The position numbers were made by a program, and so were the translations under genes. Of a stretch of DNA of 59,762 nt, positions 1 through 8,763 are shown one piece after another. The first letter of the stretch is position 1. Each line of letters opens with the position of its first letter. The DNA is from an uncultured Bacteroidales bacterium. Lineage in GTDB: Bacteria > Bacteroidota > Bacteroidia > Bacteroidales > Paludibacteraceae. Location: positions 1 through 59,762 of the forward strand of contig CACYKR010000001.1 in assembly GCA_902774995.1 (NCBI GenBank), in the 5' to 3' direction. The notes below the pieces were generated by a model. That model ran no database searches and was not told the DNA's origin. It was given only the letters and a program-made list of their open reading frames with translations.

Positions 1-119
1 AGCCATTAGGCTCGGGGGCTGCGCATTTTCGATTTCCAAAAGCATTCAAAAGGGTTTATCTCTGTTTATGTTCTTAAAATTATCGCAACACTACTAATTT
101 ATAATGGATGATTTACAAT
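1..119. other. window edge, no gene recognised
   Basis: No convincing coding sequence or RNA is visible here. It is AT-rich DNA beyond the terminator of the tRNA gene. A gene ending outside the window cannot be excluded. Confidence 0.4.
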
Positions 120-155
120 AAAAAATCCCACATATGCTACGATATGCGGGATTTC
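120..155 (-). terminator. intrinsic terminator of the tRNA-Met gene
   Basis: On the minus strand the tRNA 3' end is followed within a few bases by a stem AAATCCCGCATAT pairing with ATATGTGGGATTT (one G-U pair), then a run of T. This is a classic Rho-independent terminator. Confidence 0.75.
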
Positions 156-157
156 GG

Positions 158-231
158 TAGCGGGACCCAGGATTGAACTGGGGACCTCATGATTATGAAT
201 CATGCGCTCTAACCAGCTGAGCTATCCCGCC
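158..231 (-). tRNA. tRNA-Met (anticodon CAU)
   Basis: The minus strand folds into a complete 74-nt cloverleaf. The acceptor stem is GGCGGGA/TCCCGCT with a G-U first pair, the D arm is GCTC...GAGC, the anticodon stem is CATGA/TCATG around loop TTCATAA, and the T arm is CCCAG-TTCAATC-CTGGG. The anticodon is CAT. The discriminator base is A and CCA is not encoded. A CAU anticodon could mean elongator Met or lysidine-modified Ile2. Initiator Met is less likely because position 1-72 is a G-U pair. A promoter lies just upstream and a terminator just downstream, so it is a single-gene unit. Confidence 0.93.
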
Positions 232-272
232 TTGCGCCGTGCGCAACACGCTCTTCAAATGAAAAGCGGGTG

Positions 273-303
273 CAAAGGTACTGCTTTTTTTTGATATGAC
301 CAA
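273..303 (-). promoter_or_regulatory. promoter of tRNA-Met
   Basis: On the minus strand TTTG (TTG complement at 301-303) is followed after exactly 20 nt by TACCTTTG (complement of 273-280). This is the Bacteroidetes housekeeping promoter form and points into the tRNA gene. Confidence 0.8.
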
Positions 304-346
304 ATTTTTTACAATATTTTTGCACTTTTTTACCGAAAAAGGCGAA

Positions 347-2422
347 TTATCCTACCTGAACGCCGTTTTTGACGGGGGCGGAGACGGTGGTGACAACCAG
401 TTTGCCGTCTGCATCCACTGCCGAGAGAATCATGCCCTGCGACTCAATACCCATCATCTTCCGCGGCGGGAAGTTGGCGATGAAGAGAACCTGCTTGCCT
501 ACAAGCACCGACGGATCGGGATAACTCTGTGCGATACCGGAGAGGATCGTCCGTCCGCCCATGCCGTCGTCCAGCTTGAACTGTAGCAGCCGGTCGGATT
601 TCTTCACGTTCGTGCATTCCAGTACGGTGGCTACACGGATATCCGTCTTGTCAAACTCATCTATCGTTGTGGCGCCTTTGATCTCCGACGGACGCCAGTT
701 CTTGAGTGCCTCGGCTTTGGCGGCCTCTTCGTTCTCTTTCTTGATACGCTCCAGCCGGTCGAGTTGTGCCTGGATGGCGGCATCCTCGATTTTCTCGAAG
801 AGCAGCGTCACCTCGCCTAAAGCCTGGCCCTCTTGCAGCATATCGGTTCGGCCTAAATCGTCCCATCCGAAACTGTCGCCCAGACAGAGCATCGTCTTCA
901 GTTTCGCGGACGAGAACGGCAGGAACGGCTCGAAGGCGAGAGCGAGGTTGGCGGCTATCTGCAATGCCATGTGGAGCACCGTAGCCGTGCGCTCCATGTC
1001 GGTCTTTGCCAGTTTCCAAGGCTCGGTGTCGGCAAGGTACTTGTTACCGATACGGGCGAGGTTCATCGCCTCTTTCTGCGCCTCGCGGAACTTGAAGTTG
1101 TTCAGCAAATCCTCCAATGTGGCCTTGACGTTCTTGAACTCCTCGATGGTCTGCCGGTCGTACTCCGTCAGTTCTTCGCACGCGGGCACGCGCCCCTCAA
1201 AATATTTGTTCGTGAGCACGAGCGCGCGGTTGACGAAATTGCCGTAGATGGCTACCAGCTCGTTGTTGTTGCGCGCCTGGAAATCCGCCCAGGTGAAGTC
1301 GTTGTCCTTGGTCTCCGGTGCATTGGCGGTCAGCACATATCGCAGCACGTCCTGCTTGCCGGGGAAGTCCTCTAAATACTCGTTGAGCCATACCGCCCAG
1401 TTGCGGCTGGTGGAGATCTTGTCGCCCTCCAGGTTCAGAAACTCGTTGCTCGGTACGTTGTCCGGCAGGTTGTAACCCTGCGCCTTGAGCATCGCCGGGA
1501 AGACGATACAGTGGAACACGATATTGTCTTTCCCGATGAAATGGATCATACGGGTGTCCTCCTGTTTCCACCATTTCTCCCAGTTGCCGTATTTCTCCGG
1601 TTGTGCCTGGCAAAGCTCGATGGTGTTGGAGATATAGCCGATAGGTGCGTCGAACCATACGTAGAGCACCTTGCCCTCCGCCCCCTCTACCGGCACGGGG
1701 ATACCCCAGTCCAGATCACGGGTCACGGCGCGCGGCTTGAGTCCGCCGTCCAGCCAGCTCTTGCATTGCCCATAGACGTTCGGACGCCATTCCTTGTGGT
1801 TATTGAGGATCCAGTCCTCCAGCCACTCCTGATACTGGTCCAGCGGGAGGTACCAGTGCTTGGTGGCTTTCTTGGTCAAGGCGTTACCCGTCTCGGCGTT
1901 ATAGGGGTTGATCAGCTCGTCCGGAGAGAGGGTCGCGCCGCATTTCTCACACTGGTCGCCGTACGCACCGAGGGAGTGGCATCGCGGACATTCGCCGCGG
2001 ATGTTACGGTCGGTCAGGAAATGGCCGGTCTCCGGGTCGTAGAACTGCTCCGACGTCTCCTCTACGAACTGACCGGCATCATACATCTTGCGGAAATAGT
2101 CTGCCGCAAAGCGGTGATGGATATCCGAGGTGGTGCGGGAATAGATGTCAAACGATATACCGAAATCCGCGAACGAACGCTTGATGAGCGAGTGGTAGCG
2201 ATCAACCACCTCCTGGGTGGTGATGCCTTCTTTGCGGGCGCGGATGGTGACGGGAACGCCGTGTTCGTCCGATCCGCAGACGAAAAGAACTTCCTGACCT
2301 TTCAGACGGAGATAGCGGGCGTAGATGTCCGCCGGTACATACACTCCGGCGAGGTGACCGATATGCACCGGACCGTTCGCATAGGGGAGTGCTGCTGTAA
2401 TCAATGTGCGATTAAATGACAT
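347..2422 (-). CDS. metG: methionyl-tRNA synthetase
   Basis: Class I aminoacyl-tRNA synthetase that charges tRNA-Met in the cytoplasm; 691 residues. The start [20 protein letters not shown] at 2422 is chosen because it begins the conserved fold. The reading frame stays open further upstream, but that part overlaps the promoters and the divergent gene. HIGH is present as HIGH, the zinc knuckle as CPRC...CEKC, and the KMSKS loop as KISTS. The last ~110 residues are the EMAP/Trbp111-like tRNA-binding domain ([33 protein letters not shown]), which is present in longer MetG enzymes. The gene lies downstream of a promoter at 2524-2554 and ends near the tRNA-Met promoter. The assignment is secure. 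Confidence 0.97.
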   Translation of the reverse strand: MSFNRTLITAALPYANGPVHIGHLAGVYVPADIYARYLRLKGQEVLFVCGSDEHGVPVTIRARKEGITTQEVVDRYHSLIKRSFADFGISFDIYSRTTSDIHHRFAADYFRKMYDAGQFVEETSEQFYDPETGHFLTDRNIRGECPRCHSLGAYGDQCEKCGATLSPDELINPYNAETGNALTKKATKHWYLPLDQYQEWLEDWILNNHKEWRPNVYGQCKSWLDGGLKPRAVTRDLDWGIPVPVEGAEGKVLYVWFDAPIGYISNTIELCQAQPEKYGNWEKWWKQEDTRMIHFIGKDNIVFHCIVFPAMLKAQGYNLPDNVPSNEFLNLEGDKISTSRNWAVWLNEYLEDFPGKQDVLRYVLTANAPETKDNDFTWADFQARNNNELVAIYGNFVNRALVLTNKYFEGRVPACEELTEYDRQTIEEFKNVKATLEDLLNNFKFREAQKEAMNLARIGNKYLADTEPWKLAKTDMERTATVLHMALQIAANLALAFEPFLPFSSAKLKTMLCLGDSFGWDDLGRTDMLQEGQALGEVTLLFEKIEDAAIQAQLDRLERIKKENEEAAKAEALKNWRPSEIKGATTIDEFDKTDIRVATVLECTNVKKSDRLLQFKLDDGMGGRTILSGIAQSYPDPSVLVGKQVLFIANFPPRKMMGIESQGMILSAVDADGKLVVTTVSAPVKNGVQVG

Positions 2423-2468
2423 ATTTTGTGTAAAATTTATGCTAAAAGCAAAAAAAAGTTCAAAAATC

Positions 2469-2499
2469 TTGCGTATTTCAAAAAAAAGCAGTACTTTTG
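2469..2499 (+). promoter_or_regulatory. promoter for the barrel-protein gene at 2561
   Basis: TTGCGTAT starts at 2469 and TACTTTTG lies at 2492-2499, with 20 nt between TTG and TA. It is divergent to, and close to, the metG promoter. Confidence 0.75.
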
Positions 2500-2523
2500 C
2501 GGGGTGATTCGCAAAATCGGGTA

Positions 2524-2554
2524 CAAAGGTACTACAAAAAATCCGAATGTGCAA
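2524..2554 (-). promoter_or_regulatory. promoter of metG
   Basis: On the minus strand TTGCACAT (from 2554) is followed by TACCTTTG (complement of 2524-2531) with a 20-nt spacer. It lies inside the leader of the divergent gene at 2561, so the two transcripts should overlap at their 5' ends. Confidence 0.75.
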
Positions 2555-2560
2555 ATTAAA

Positions 2561-3613
2561 ATGAAAAATACAAGTTATTCTGTGAAAAAATATCAAATAT
2601 ATTTGGTTTTGTTCCTTGCATACCTCGTCTGTGGTACTGCGAGCGCGAAAGTGAACCACTATGTGGGAGGATTTGCGCAGATAGGCGAGTGGTCTTTGAT
2701 GCCTTCTCAGAGTGATTATTCGGCGAGCCTGGGTGTCGCCGGAGGAGCCGGTTTCCTGTATGAGCTGCAGGCGGGCAAGAATTATAGTCCGCTCCGTTTC
2801 CTCTTCAATGTAGGAGTAGGGGCTACGGGTGGCATGACGGCGTATAGCCAGAGTACGGACCAGACGGCTACGATGTTTAACCAGCTCGATTTGCAAGAGC
2901 AGCCATTCGATTATGTATATGAGATAAAGGACCGTAAGGACCGCTATAACAACGTGGCGGTGCATATCCCGGTTATGTTCGGTCTGCAATACAAGCGGTT
3001 CTATGCGCTGGCGGGCGTGAAGGTCTATGCCAATATCTGGACGAAAGCCTACTCGGCGGCGAACCTGACAACTTACGGACATTATGACCAGTTTATCGGT
3101 ATGACCCAAAACGGGGATTTCAGAAGCATGCCGATGTACCAGTTCTTCGACGAAGAGTCGGTGAACACGAATATCAAAACCTCGCTCAATCTGGATTTGG
3201 ATCTGAGCCTGGAGGTGGGAGCACGATTAGGTACGATTACTTACGGCACGGGATATGATGTGCCGAAACGGAAGATGGAGTACCGCATAGCGGCGTTTAT
3301 GGACTACGGTCTGATGGATGTGCATACCAACGGTTCGAAACCCGCTGTCGTCATGCCGGAGCGCTATGACATAGATCCCGCCTCGGAGAACTATGTCTAT
3401 AACTCCCGTTCGATGGTGAATAACCTGGCAATGAATGATATCATGGCTACCGAAGGTTTTGCCAAAATGGTGAATAACCTCGTAGTGGGAATCAAGTTCA
3501 CTGTCCTCTTCCAGCTGCCTGAGCAGCAGAAATGCGTGATGTGTAGCGACGGGTACCAATCAATGACCCGTAGTTACGGCAGAAGCCGGCGCGGAATGCA
3601 GTATGAGGAATAA
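2561..3613 (+). CDS. secreted outer-membrane beta-barrel protein
   Basis: 350 residues. The start at 2561 gives a signal peptide ([23 protein letters not shown]); the open frame upstream runs through the promoter. The mature part alternates short amphipathic strands with turns, as in small OmpA-like or porin-like barrels. It contains [20 protein letters not shown], a motif that recurs in the protein from 7873 and more weakly in the N-terminal half of the OmpA protein from 27910, so the three appear to be one paralogous barrel family. Function unknown. Its 3' end overlaps the convergent dacA gene by 54 bp. Confidence 0.8.
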   Translation: MKNTSYSVKKYQIYLVLFLAYLVCGTASAKVNHYVGGFAQIGEWSLMPSQSDYSASLGVAGGAGFLYELQAGKNYSPLRFLFNVGVGATGGMTAYSQSTDQTATMFNQLDLQEQPFDYVYEIKDRKDRYNNVAVHIPVMFGLQYKRFYALAGVKVYANIWTKAYSAANLTTYGHYDQFIGMTQNGDFRSMPMYQFFDEESVNTNIKTSLNLDLDLSLEVGARLGTITYGTGYDVPKRKMEYRIAAFMDYGLMDVHTNGSKPAVVMPERYDIDPASENYVYNSRSMVNNLAMNDIMATEGFAKMVNNLVVGIKFTVLFQLPEQQKCVMCSDGYQSMTRSYGRSRRGMQYEE

Positions 3614-4348
3614 CTCATCTGACGTTACCTCGCGGATCTTGCCTTCCCGGGCCACGGAGATGTGACCTGTCTCTTCGGACACGACAATACATGTCGCGTC
3701 CGTTTTTTCTGTCAGGCCTAAGGCGGCGCGGTGGCGCAGACCGTAGCGCTGCGGGATGGTCTGGTCCTTGCTTACGGGCAGGATACAGGCAGCGGCGACA
3801 ATCCGTTTCTCGCGGATAACCAGTGCGCCGTCATGCAGCGGCGAGTTCTTGAAGAAGATGTTTTCGATAAGCCGTGTCGAGACTTGCGCGTCCAGCCGCT
3901 CCCCGGTATCGACCACCTCTTTCAGATTTCCCTCGCCGGCTATGACTATCAACGCACCGGTCTTGCTGGAAGACATGTGACGGCAGGCACGGATGATATC
4001 CGGAATCTGCTGGCGCGAAACGGATTCGACTTCAGGGGAGCGCCGGAAGAGCTGGAAGGAAGAGAAACGCGAACCTAAACGGTAGAAGAACATACGTATC
4101 TCTTCTTGGAAAATGACGATGATAGCTATCGCCCCTACCGAGATGATGCGGTCGAAAAGCGCACCCGTCAGGCCTAACTGGAATACATAACTCACCATAA
4201 ACCACACGACGATGAATGCCAGAATACCCCAGAAGAGGTTGGCGGCACCCGTGCGGCGCAGCAGCCGGTACATCTCGTACAGCATCACGGCTACCAGCAG
4301 GATGTCTATCAGATCCTTGAATCCGAAAGTAGAAGCGATAAAATGCAT
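3560..4348 (-). CDS. dacA: diadenylate cyclase (c-di-AMP synthase)
   Basis: Makes cyclic di-AMP from two ATP; membrane-bound CdaA type, 262 residues. Three N-terminal hydrophobic segments (about residues 12-30, 40-58 and 63-80) precede the DAC domain. The DAC signatures are DGALVI and RHRAALGL, followed by CIVVSEETG. It lies 12 bp downstream of folP in the same direction, as a two-gene operon. The last 18 codons overlap the 3' end of the convergent barrel gene, so the two messages are complementary there. The family is secure. Confidence 0.93.
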   Translation of the reverse strand: MHFIASTFGFKDLIDILLVAVMLYEMYRLLRRTGAANLFWGILAFIVVWFMVSYVFQLGLTGALFDRIISVGAIAIIVIFQEEIRMFFYRLGSRFSSFQLFRRSPEVESVSRQQIPDIIRACRHMSSSKTGALIVIAGEGNLKEVVDTGERLDAQVSTRLIENIFFKNSPLHDGALVIREKRIVAAACILPVSKDQTIPQRYGLRHRAALGLTEKTDATCIVVSEETGHISVAREGKIREVTSDELFLILHSAPASAVTTGH

Positions 4349-4413
4349 ATCATTAACTCATTAACCCATTAATCCTTTCTCCCCCTCTGAGAGGGGGGCG
4401 GGGGGTGTCCCCA
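4349..4413. repeat. two short repeats at the folP 3' end
   Basis: An imperfect tandem (CATTAAC)n at 4351-4374 abuts a GC-rich dispersed repeat at 4377-4413 containing CCCCTCTGAGAGGGG and GGGGGGTGT. The second repeat recurs at 7422-7460. Together they supply the last ~14 codons and the stop codon of folP. Confidence 0.8.
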
Positions 4414-5125
4414 TCAACATCTCGTAGAGACGCACCACCTGTTTTGTCTCCGCTACATCATGGGTGCGCAGGATCGTAGCCCCGTGCTCCAGAGCGTAGA
4501 ACTGCAAAACCTGGGTGGCTGTCATACATGTCTCCGGCGTGAGCCCGAGCGGCTTATAGACCATCGACTTACGGCTCACTCCTGCCAATATGGGGCGTCC
4601 GTATGTGCGGAGCTCATCCAGATGGCGCATACATTCGTAGTCGCTCTCTGTACTGCCAGTGAACCCGAAACCCGGGTCGAGGATGAGATCCATGTCGTTC
4701 ATCTCGGTATGCCGGGAGGGCAGCTGCAAATCGCCGCGGAGTGTCCATATATACGGAGCGCGGTAGGCACGCACTACGGCATACATCGCCTCGCTGCCGC
4801 CGGAGATATCATTGATGATCATCGTACCGAAGGACTCCAGCGCACGGCGGGCTATCTCGGCCCGGAAAGTGTCGAGGGAGAGTTGCGCTTCCGGTGCTAT
4901 CGAACGGACTGCCGCAAGGGCGGGCTGCAACCGGCGCCACTCCTCTTCTTCGTCTGCCGCGATACTGCCCGGACGCGTCGAGCAACCGCCTATATCCAGA
5001 ATATCGGCACCCGCCTCAAGGGACGACTCGACCCATGCGGAAAAAGCCTTCTCCGTCTCTAACCGGGAACCGGCGTAAAAACTGTCCGGTGTCACGTTGC
5101 CTATGGCCATGATTTGCATGCTCAT
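4361..5125 (-). CDS. folP: dihydropteroate synthase (divergent)
   Basis: Condenses 6-hydroxymethyl-dihydropterin pyrophosphate with p-aminobenzoate in folate synthesis; 254 residues. Retained motifs are NVTPDSF, DIGGCSTRPG, SLDTFRA, INDISGG, DPGFGF, GVSRKSM and RTHDV, which cover the usual pterin- and phosphate-binding residues. It is shorter than typical: the usual MHMQG-type segment reads WTLRGDLQ, and about 20 residues of the following helix are missing. The extreme C-terminus (PPAPLSEGEKGLMG) is translated from two dispersed repeats rather than family sequence. It is the first gene of folP-dacA and has its own promoter at 5152-5182. Confidence 0.9.
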   Translation of the reverse strand: MSMQIMAIGNVTPDSFYAGSRLETEKAFSAWVESSLEAGADILDIGGCSTRPGSIAADEEEEWRRLQPALAAVRSIAPEAQLSLDTFRAEIARRALESFGTMIINDISGGSEAMYAVVRAYRAPYIWTLRGDLQLPSRHTEMNDMDLILDPGFGFTGSTESDYECMRHLDELRTYGRPILAGVSRKSMVYKPLGLTPETCMTATQVLQFYALEHGATILRTHDVAETKQVVRLYEMLMGTPPAPLSEGEKGLMG

Positions 5126-5151
5126 AGTGTCATAATTTCATTTTTGCGCTG

Positions 5152-5182
5152 CAAAATTAGTAAAAAAATCGCAAATACGCAA
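5152..5182 (-). promoter_or_regulatory. promoter of folP-dacA
   Basis: On the minus strand TTGCGTAT (from 5182) and TAATTTTG (complement of 5152-5159) are 20 nt apart. Its TTTGCGTAT and that of the divergent promoter form an inverted repeat (arms 5175-5183 and 5199-5207). Confidence 0.75.
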
Positions 5183-5199
5183 AAAAAACAAACAAAAAT

Positions 5200-5230
5200 T
5201 TGCGTATGTGCGAAAAAAGCAGTACATTTG
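5200..5230 (+). promoter_or_regulatory. promoter of the gldJ-like gene
   Basis: TTGCGTAT from 5200 and TACATTTG at 5223-5230 with a 20-nt spacer. It is back-to-back with the folP promoter. Confidence 0.78.
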
Positions 5231-5275
5231 CAGGCTGTTTTATGTATAGATACATATTTATTAATCAAAAAAGAT

Positions 5276-6874
5276 ATGAAAAACGTATTTAAGTATCTCT
5301 TGATCGTCCCGGTGGTATGGGCCTTTGCTTCCTGCCAGCAACGGGAACTCAACACGCGTGTGAGCAACACTACCGGTTGGAACTATTTCGATGAACGTAC
5401 TACCAACTTCGAGGCTAACGAAGGGGTGGGAAATGTGCATCCTGCCGGCATGGTGGCTATCCAGGGTGGTTCGTTTACGGTGGGTGAGAAAGACGAGTTC
5501 ATCACTTCGCCCCGTAACAATGAGACCCGTACGCTTACCGTCAGCTCTTTCTTCATGGACAAGTATGAGATTACCAACCTCAACTGGAACGAATACCTCC
5601 ACTGGCTGGATTTCGTCTTCGGTGCTGTAGCTCCGGAGTTGGTGGACCAGGCGCGTCCCGACCATAAGGTGTGGCGCGAGGACCTGGCGTACAACGATCC
5701 TTATGAGGATAACTATTTCGAGCACCCCGCTTTCTCCTTCTATCCGGTTGTCGGTGTGAGCTGGGAGCAGGCTATGGCGTACTGCCAGTGGCGTACCGAC
5801 CGTGTCAACGAGATGGCGCTCATCAATGCCGGCGCTATCGTGGTGCCCCCGTTTGCAGACCTCCAGCCTACCGATGATGAGGCCTACAAAGACGAGTGGG
5901 AGCAGCAGACAGGATACGAGATGTACTCCTATGAGGAAGTCAGCCCCGAGGACCCCGAGCAGACCGTGACGATGTACCGCCCGTCTTACGAGTGGATCCG
6001 CGACAAGTTTGTCTTCAATACCGATAAATACCTCATGGACGACTCCTATATGCCGGAGTACGGCCGTCATCCCAAGACGGACAGCTACGGCGCTGACCGT
6101 AAGGTCACCATCGCCGATGGTATCTTCGTTACCGGCTACCGTCTGCCTACGGAGTCCGAGTGGGAGTTTGCCGCCTATGCGCCGGTAGCGGGAGAGGACG
6201 GTCTGACCGTTGAGGGTAAGGTATATCCCTGGTCGGGCTATCATCCGCGCGATATGTCGAAAAAGAACCTGGGTATGATGCAGGCTAACTTCGTCCGCGG
6301 ACGAGGCGACATGATGGGTGTCAGCGGTGCCCTCAATGACCGCCATGTCATCACCAACCCTGTTGACGCCTTCTATCCCAACGATTTCGGACTCTATAAC
6401 ATGGCAGGAAATGTCAACGAGTGGGTTATGGATGTCTATCGTGAGACTACTTTCCAGGACGCTACCGAGTATAACTCCTACCGCGGTAATATCTTCAGCC
6501 GCCCCGTGCTGGATGAGAACGGCAAGTTCCAGATGGACTCTGTGGGCTGTATCAAAATCACCTGGGGTAAGGAGGATGATAAACGTGACGTGCTGGATGG
6601 CGATTTCGCCAGCTTGCTCCAGACCGACTATCCGCTGGATACCGTCGGCGTAGCTAACCTCACCGAGGTCAAGACCGACCCGACTGACGTACTCGCTCCG
6701 CGTGTCACCAAGAAGAGCCGTGTCTATAAAGGTGGCTCATGGGCGGACCGTATCTACTGGCTCAACCCCTCCAACCGCCGTTATATGGACCAGGATAAGT
6801 CTTCTTCGAAGATCGGTTTCCGTTGTGCTATGTCCACCCTCGGTGACCAGATTCCCACGGACCCGATGAAATAA
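5276..6874 (+). CDS. GldJ-type SUMF1/FGE-fold lipoprotein
   Basis: 532 residues. The start MKNVFKYLLIVPVVWAFASC gives a lipoprotein signal with lipobox FASC. The mature protein has the formylglycine-generating-enzyme fold: GMVAIQGGSFTVG, FFMDKYEITN, YPVVGVSWEQAMAYCQWRTD, GYRLPTESEWEFAAYA, YNMAGNVNEWVMDVY and SRVYKGGSW, ending in IGFRCA. WRTDRVNE and the long insert after it match GldJ better than PorK/GldK. In gliding Flavobacteria GldJ supports GldK and the T9SS trans-envelope complex; non-gliding Bacteroidales keep relatives for secretion. This fits the T9SS-type cargo encoded downstream. GldJ rather than GldK is a judgement from motifs alone. Confidence 0.85.
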   Translation: MKNVFKYLLIVPVVWAFASCQQRELNTRVSNTTGWNYFDERTTNFEANEGVGNVHPAGMVAIQGGSFTVGEKDEFITSPRNNETRTLTVSSFFMDKYEITNLNWNEYLHWLDFVFGAVAPELVDQARPDHKVWREDLAYNDPYEDNYFEHPAFSFYPVVGVSWEQAMAYCQWRTDRVNEMALINAGAIVVPPFADLQPTDDEAYKDEWEQQTGYEMYSYEEVSPEDPEQTVTMYRPSYEWIRDKFVFNTDKYLMDDSYMPEYGRHPKTDSYGADRKVTIADGIFVTGYRLPTESEWEFAAYAPVAGEDGLTVEGKVYPWSGYHPRDMSKKNLGMMQANFVRGRGDMMGVSGALNDRHVITNPVDAFYPNDFGLYNMAGNVNEWVMDVYRETTFQDATEYNSYRGNIFSRPVLDENGKFQMDSVGCIKITWGKEDDKRDVLDGDFASLLQTDYPLDTVGVANLTEVKTDPTDVLAPRVTKKSRVYKGGSWADRIYWLNPSNRRYMDQDKSSSKIGFRCAMSTLGDQIPTDPMK

Positions 6875-6893
6875 ACAATCAGTATAGTCAAAC

Positions 6894-6911
6894 CCTCGGC
6901 ATACATGCCGA
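6894..6911. repeat. short palindrome between gldJ-like gene and gcvH
   Basis: CTCGGCAT-AC-ATGCCGAG is a perfect inverted repeat in the 55-bp gap. No T-run follows, so it is not an obvious terminator. It resembles the GGCAT/ATGCC hairpins seen elsewhere in the window. Confidence 0.6.
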
Positions 6912-6929
6912 GCTAAACACTTGAATAAT

Positions 6930-7304
6930 ATGGATTTTCCAAGTAACATTCGCTATACCAGCGAGCATGAGTGGATTCGCGTAGAGGGCGGTGAGGCCTA
7001 TGTCGGCATCACGGACTACGCGCAGTCGGAGTTGGGCGAGATCGTCTTCATTGACGTTCCTACCGTAGGTGAAACCGTGGGACAGGGCGAGGTCTTCGGT
7101 TCTGTAGAAGCGGTCAAGACCGTCAGCGACCTCAATATGCCTGTTACAGGCGAGGTGCTGGAGCTCAATGCGGAGCTCGACGCTGCCCCCGAACTGGTCA
7201 ACAGCGACCCCTACGGCAAAGGCTGGATTATCAAGATTAGCGTGAAGGACCCTGCCGAACTGGACACCCTCATGGATGCCGCGGCATATCAGGCTTCACT
7301 CTGA
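6930..7304 (+). CDS. gcvH: glycine cleavage system H protein
   Basis: Lipoyl-carrying shuttle protein of the glycine cleavage system; 124 residues, typical length. The lipoylated lysine is in [12 protein letters not shown]. Other family marks are [30 protein letters not shown] and [10 protein letters not shown]. The ATG at 6930 is preferred over an in-frame TTG at 6921. It follows the gldJ-like gene by 55 bp and ends at a strong terminator. No gcvT or gcvP is next to it. Confidence 0.96.
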   Translation: MDFPSNIRYTSEHEWIRVEGGEAYVGITDYAQSELGEIVFIDVPTVGETVGQGEVFGSVEAVKTVSDLNMPVTGEVLELNAELDAAPELVNSDPYGKGWIIKISVKDPAELDTLMDAAAYQASL

Positions 7305-7342
7305 TTCCCGTCCTGCCATCCGCCATGCTTGGCGGATCAGCA

Positions 7343-7379
7343 AGAAGGGCGCTTCACTCGAAGCGCCCTTCTCTTTTTT
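7343..7379 (+). terminator. intrinsic terminator after gcvH
   Basis: Stem AGAAGGGCGCTTC / GAAGCGCCCTTCT with loop ACTC, then CTTTTTTG. A weaker hairpin (ATCCGCC/GGCGGAT) lies just before it. Confidence 0.9.
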
Positions 7380-7789
7380 GTCCCCCTGTCCCTTTCCTTC
7401 CTCCCTCCCCCCTCCGTGCTCCCTTCTCCCCCTCTGAGAGGGGGTTGGGGGGTGTCCTCCTTCTTTTCCGCCGGATTTGTATATTCTTGGTAGTTGTGCC
7501 GTCTGCCAGACGGTATCTTGTTTCGTCAATTACCCCGCATGGTATGCGGGCTTCCCCCCTGTCCTTCGTCAATTGTCCGGCATATTATGCCGGTGTCATC
7601 GCCCATTCTCCAACACAGGATTTCCGGAAGAACGCCGTGCGTGCGCAGCGCGTGCGCGAGTAATAATATTAGGAGCCTATTACCAAAAAGAACGTAAAAT
7701 AAGACATTTAAATGTTCTATCATTCTGTAACTAAAATGCCATGTAGAAATAACAAAATGCGATAAAAAGTAAATTTTTTTGTCAAAATG
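7380..7789. repeat. intergenic repeat cluster
   Basis: No gene is seen in this stretch. It holds a pyrimidine-rich run, a second copy of the CCCCTCTGAGAGGGGG repeat (7422-7460), a hairpin CCGTCT/AGACGG (about 7500-7513), and two 7-3-7 hairpins: CCCGCAT-GGT-ATGCGGG (7534-7550) and CCGGCAT-ATT-ATGCCGG (7577-7593). Both of the last two follow TTCGTCAATT. Short open frames here are repeat-derived and not credible. Confidence 0.75.
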
Positions 7790-7790
7790 T

Positions 7791-7820
7791 TTGTAGTTTC
7801 AAATTTTTTTTGTAATTTTG
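7791..7820 (+). promoter_or_regulatory. promoter of the surface operon
   Basis: TTG at 7791-7793 (in TTTGTAG) and TAATTTTG at 7813-7820, with a 19-nt spacer. It drives the gene at 7873 and probably the five coupled genes after it. Confidence 0.72.
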
Positions 7821-7872
7821 CACCCACGAACACTATAAGAAAGCAATTTTTTACGTAAAGTTGGAAATAGGC

Positions 7873-8763
7873 ATGACATATTCTTTGCCCAATAGAGGTT
7901 GGTTGGGGCGCATGGCGGGCGTCTTGTTGCTGTTGGTGGCGGGTGTTGTTTTTTCGTATGCGCACGCGCGTCATTACGTACGTGTTAATGCTGATTTTTC
8001 ATACGCGCGCGATAACTACCGGGCTGACCGCGGGCCTGCTTTCATAGAGGCTGTCTCTTTGGAGGAGGCGCAGGGATGGATTGGTAGCGGAAGAACCGAG
8101 TCGCTCGCCGCTTCCAACGGTTTCGCGCCGGCGCTGGGGGTTGGATACCGCTTCGTGCATAAGATGTTCCTGCTGGATGTCGGGCTGGGTATGGAGTACC
8201 GTTACCGTATCAACCGGCCGTATGACGTGTCGGATGTGAAGAAAGATGCGGTGGATGAAACGAATATGCCCTATATCGGCTGCCATACTTGGAACAACCG
8301 CGAGACGCGTTTTCAGAACCTGGGTATAACCATGCCGGTGATGGTCGGACTGGAGTGGCGCCGCCTGTATGCAATGGCCGGTGTGCGTGCGAATGTGGAT
8401 GTATGGGGTACGGCACGGGAAACGGGTGAATACTCCCTGAGAGGTGATTATGAGATGTTTATGAATAGTTTCGTGAATATCCCTGCGCATGGTTTTGTGG
8501 CGGATGAGCCGTATAAGCACTCTGTCGCGCTGTCCATGGGTTGGGATGTGCGCGTCTGCGCGGAGATAGGCTATTGTCTGAATGGCACGGACAGCCGCAA
8601 TTCCTACCGCCGCAAGCAGCAGGCGCAGTATTATATAGGAGCTTTTGCGGAGTATGCGGTGGTGACCGCCAAGGAGCATTATGCCCCCCTCCTGGTGGGG
8701 CTGCGGCTTACGGCGCTCCTGCCCGTAGCGGAGAAACCGGCTTGTAAATGTTTGGGATACTGA
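7873..8763 (+). CDS. secreted outer-membrane beta-barrel protein
   Basis: 296 residues. The ATG at 7873 is preferred to an upstream TTG. The signal peptide is carried by MAGVLLLLVAGVVFSYAHA. The mature part is beta-rich with GITMPVMVGLEWRRLYAMAG, which aligns with [18 protein letters not shown] in the protein from 2561, and later MGWDVRVCAEIGY and YIGAFAEYAV strands. It is the first gene of the surface operon; its TGA overlaps the next ATG (TGATG), implying coupled translation. Function unknown; an outer-membrane assembly or anchoring role for the adhesins is a guess from position. Confidence 0.8.
   Translation: MTYSLPNRGWLGRMAGVLLLLVAGVVFSYAHARHYVRVNADFSYARDNYRADRGPAFIEAVSLEEAQGWIGSGRTESLAASNGFAPALGVGYRFVHKMFLLDVGLGMEYRYRINRPYDVSDVKKDAVDETNMPYIGCHTWNNRETRFQNLGITMPVMVGLEWRRLYAMAGVRANVDVWGTARETGEYSLRGDYEMFMNSFVNIPAHGFVADEPYKHSVALSMGWDVRVCAEIGYCLNGTDSRNSYRRKQQAQYYIGAFAEYAVVTAKEHYAPLLVGLRLTALLPVAEKPACKCLGY

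Noticed and set aside
2423-3109. N-terminal extension of MetG
   Set aside because: The frame is open, but the family begins at [18 protein letters not shown] and the extension covers two promoters and a divergent gene.
7296-7734. Small genes after gcvH
   Set aside because: The frames run through a terminator, a pyrimidine tract and hairpin repeats, and give Pro/Arg-rich peptides without a start context.
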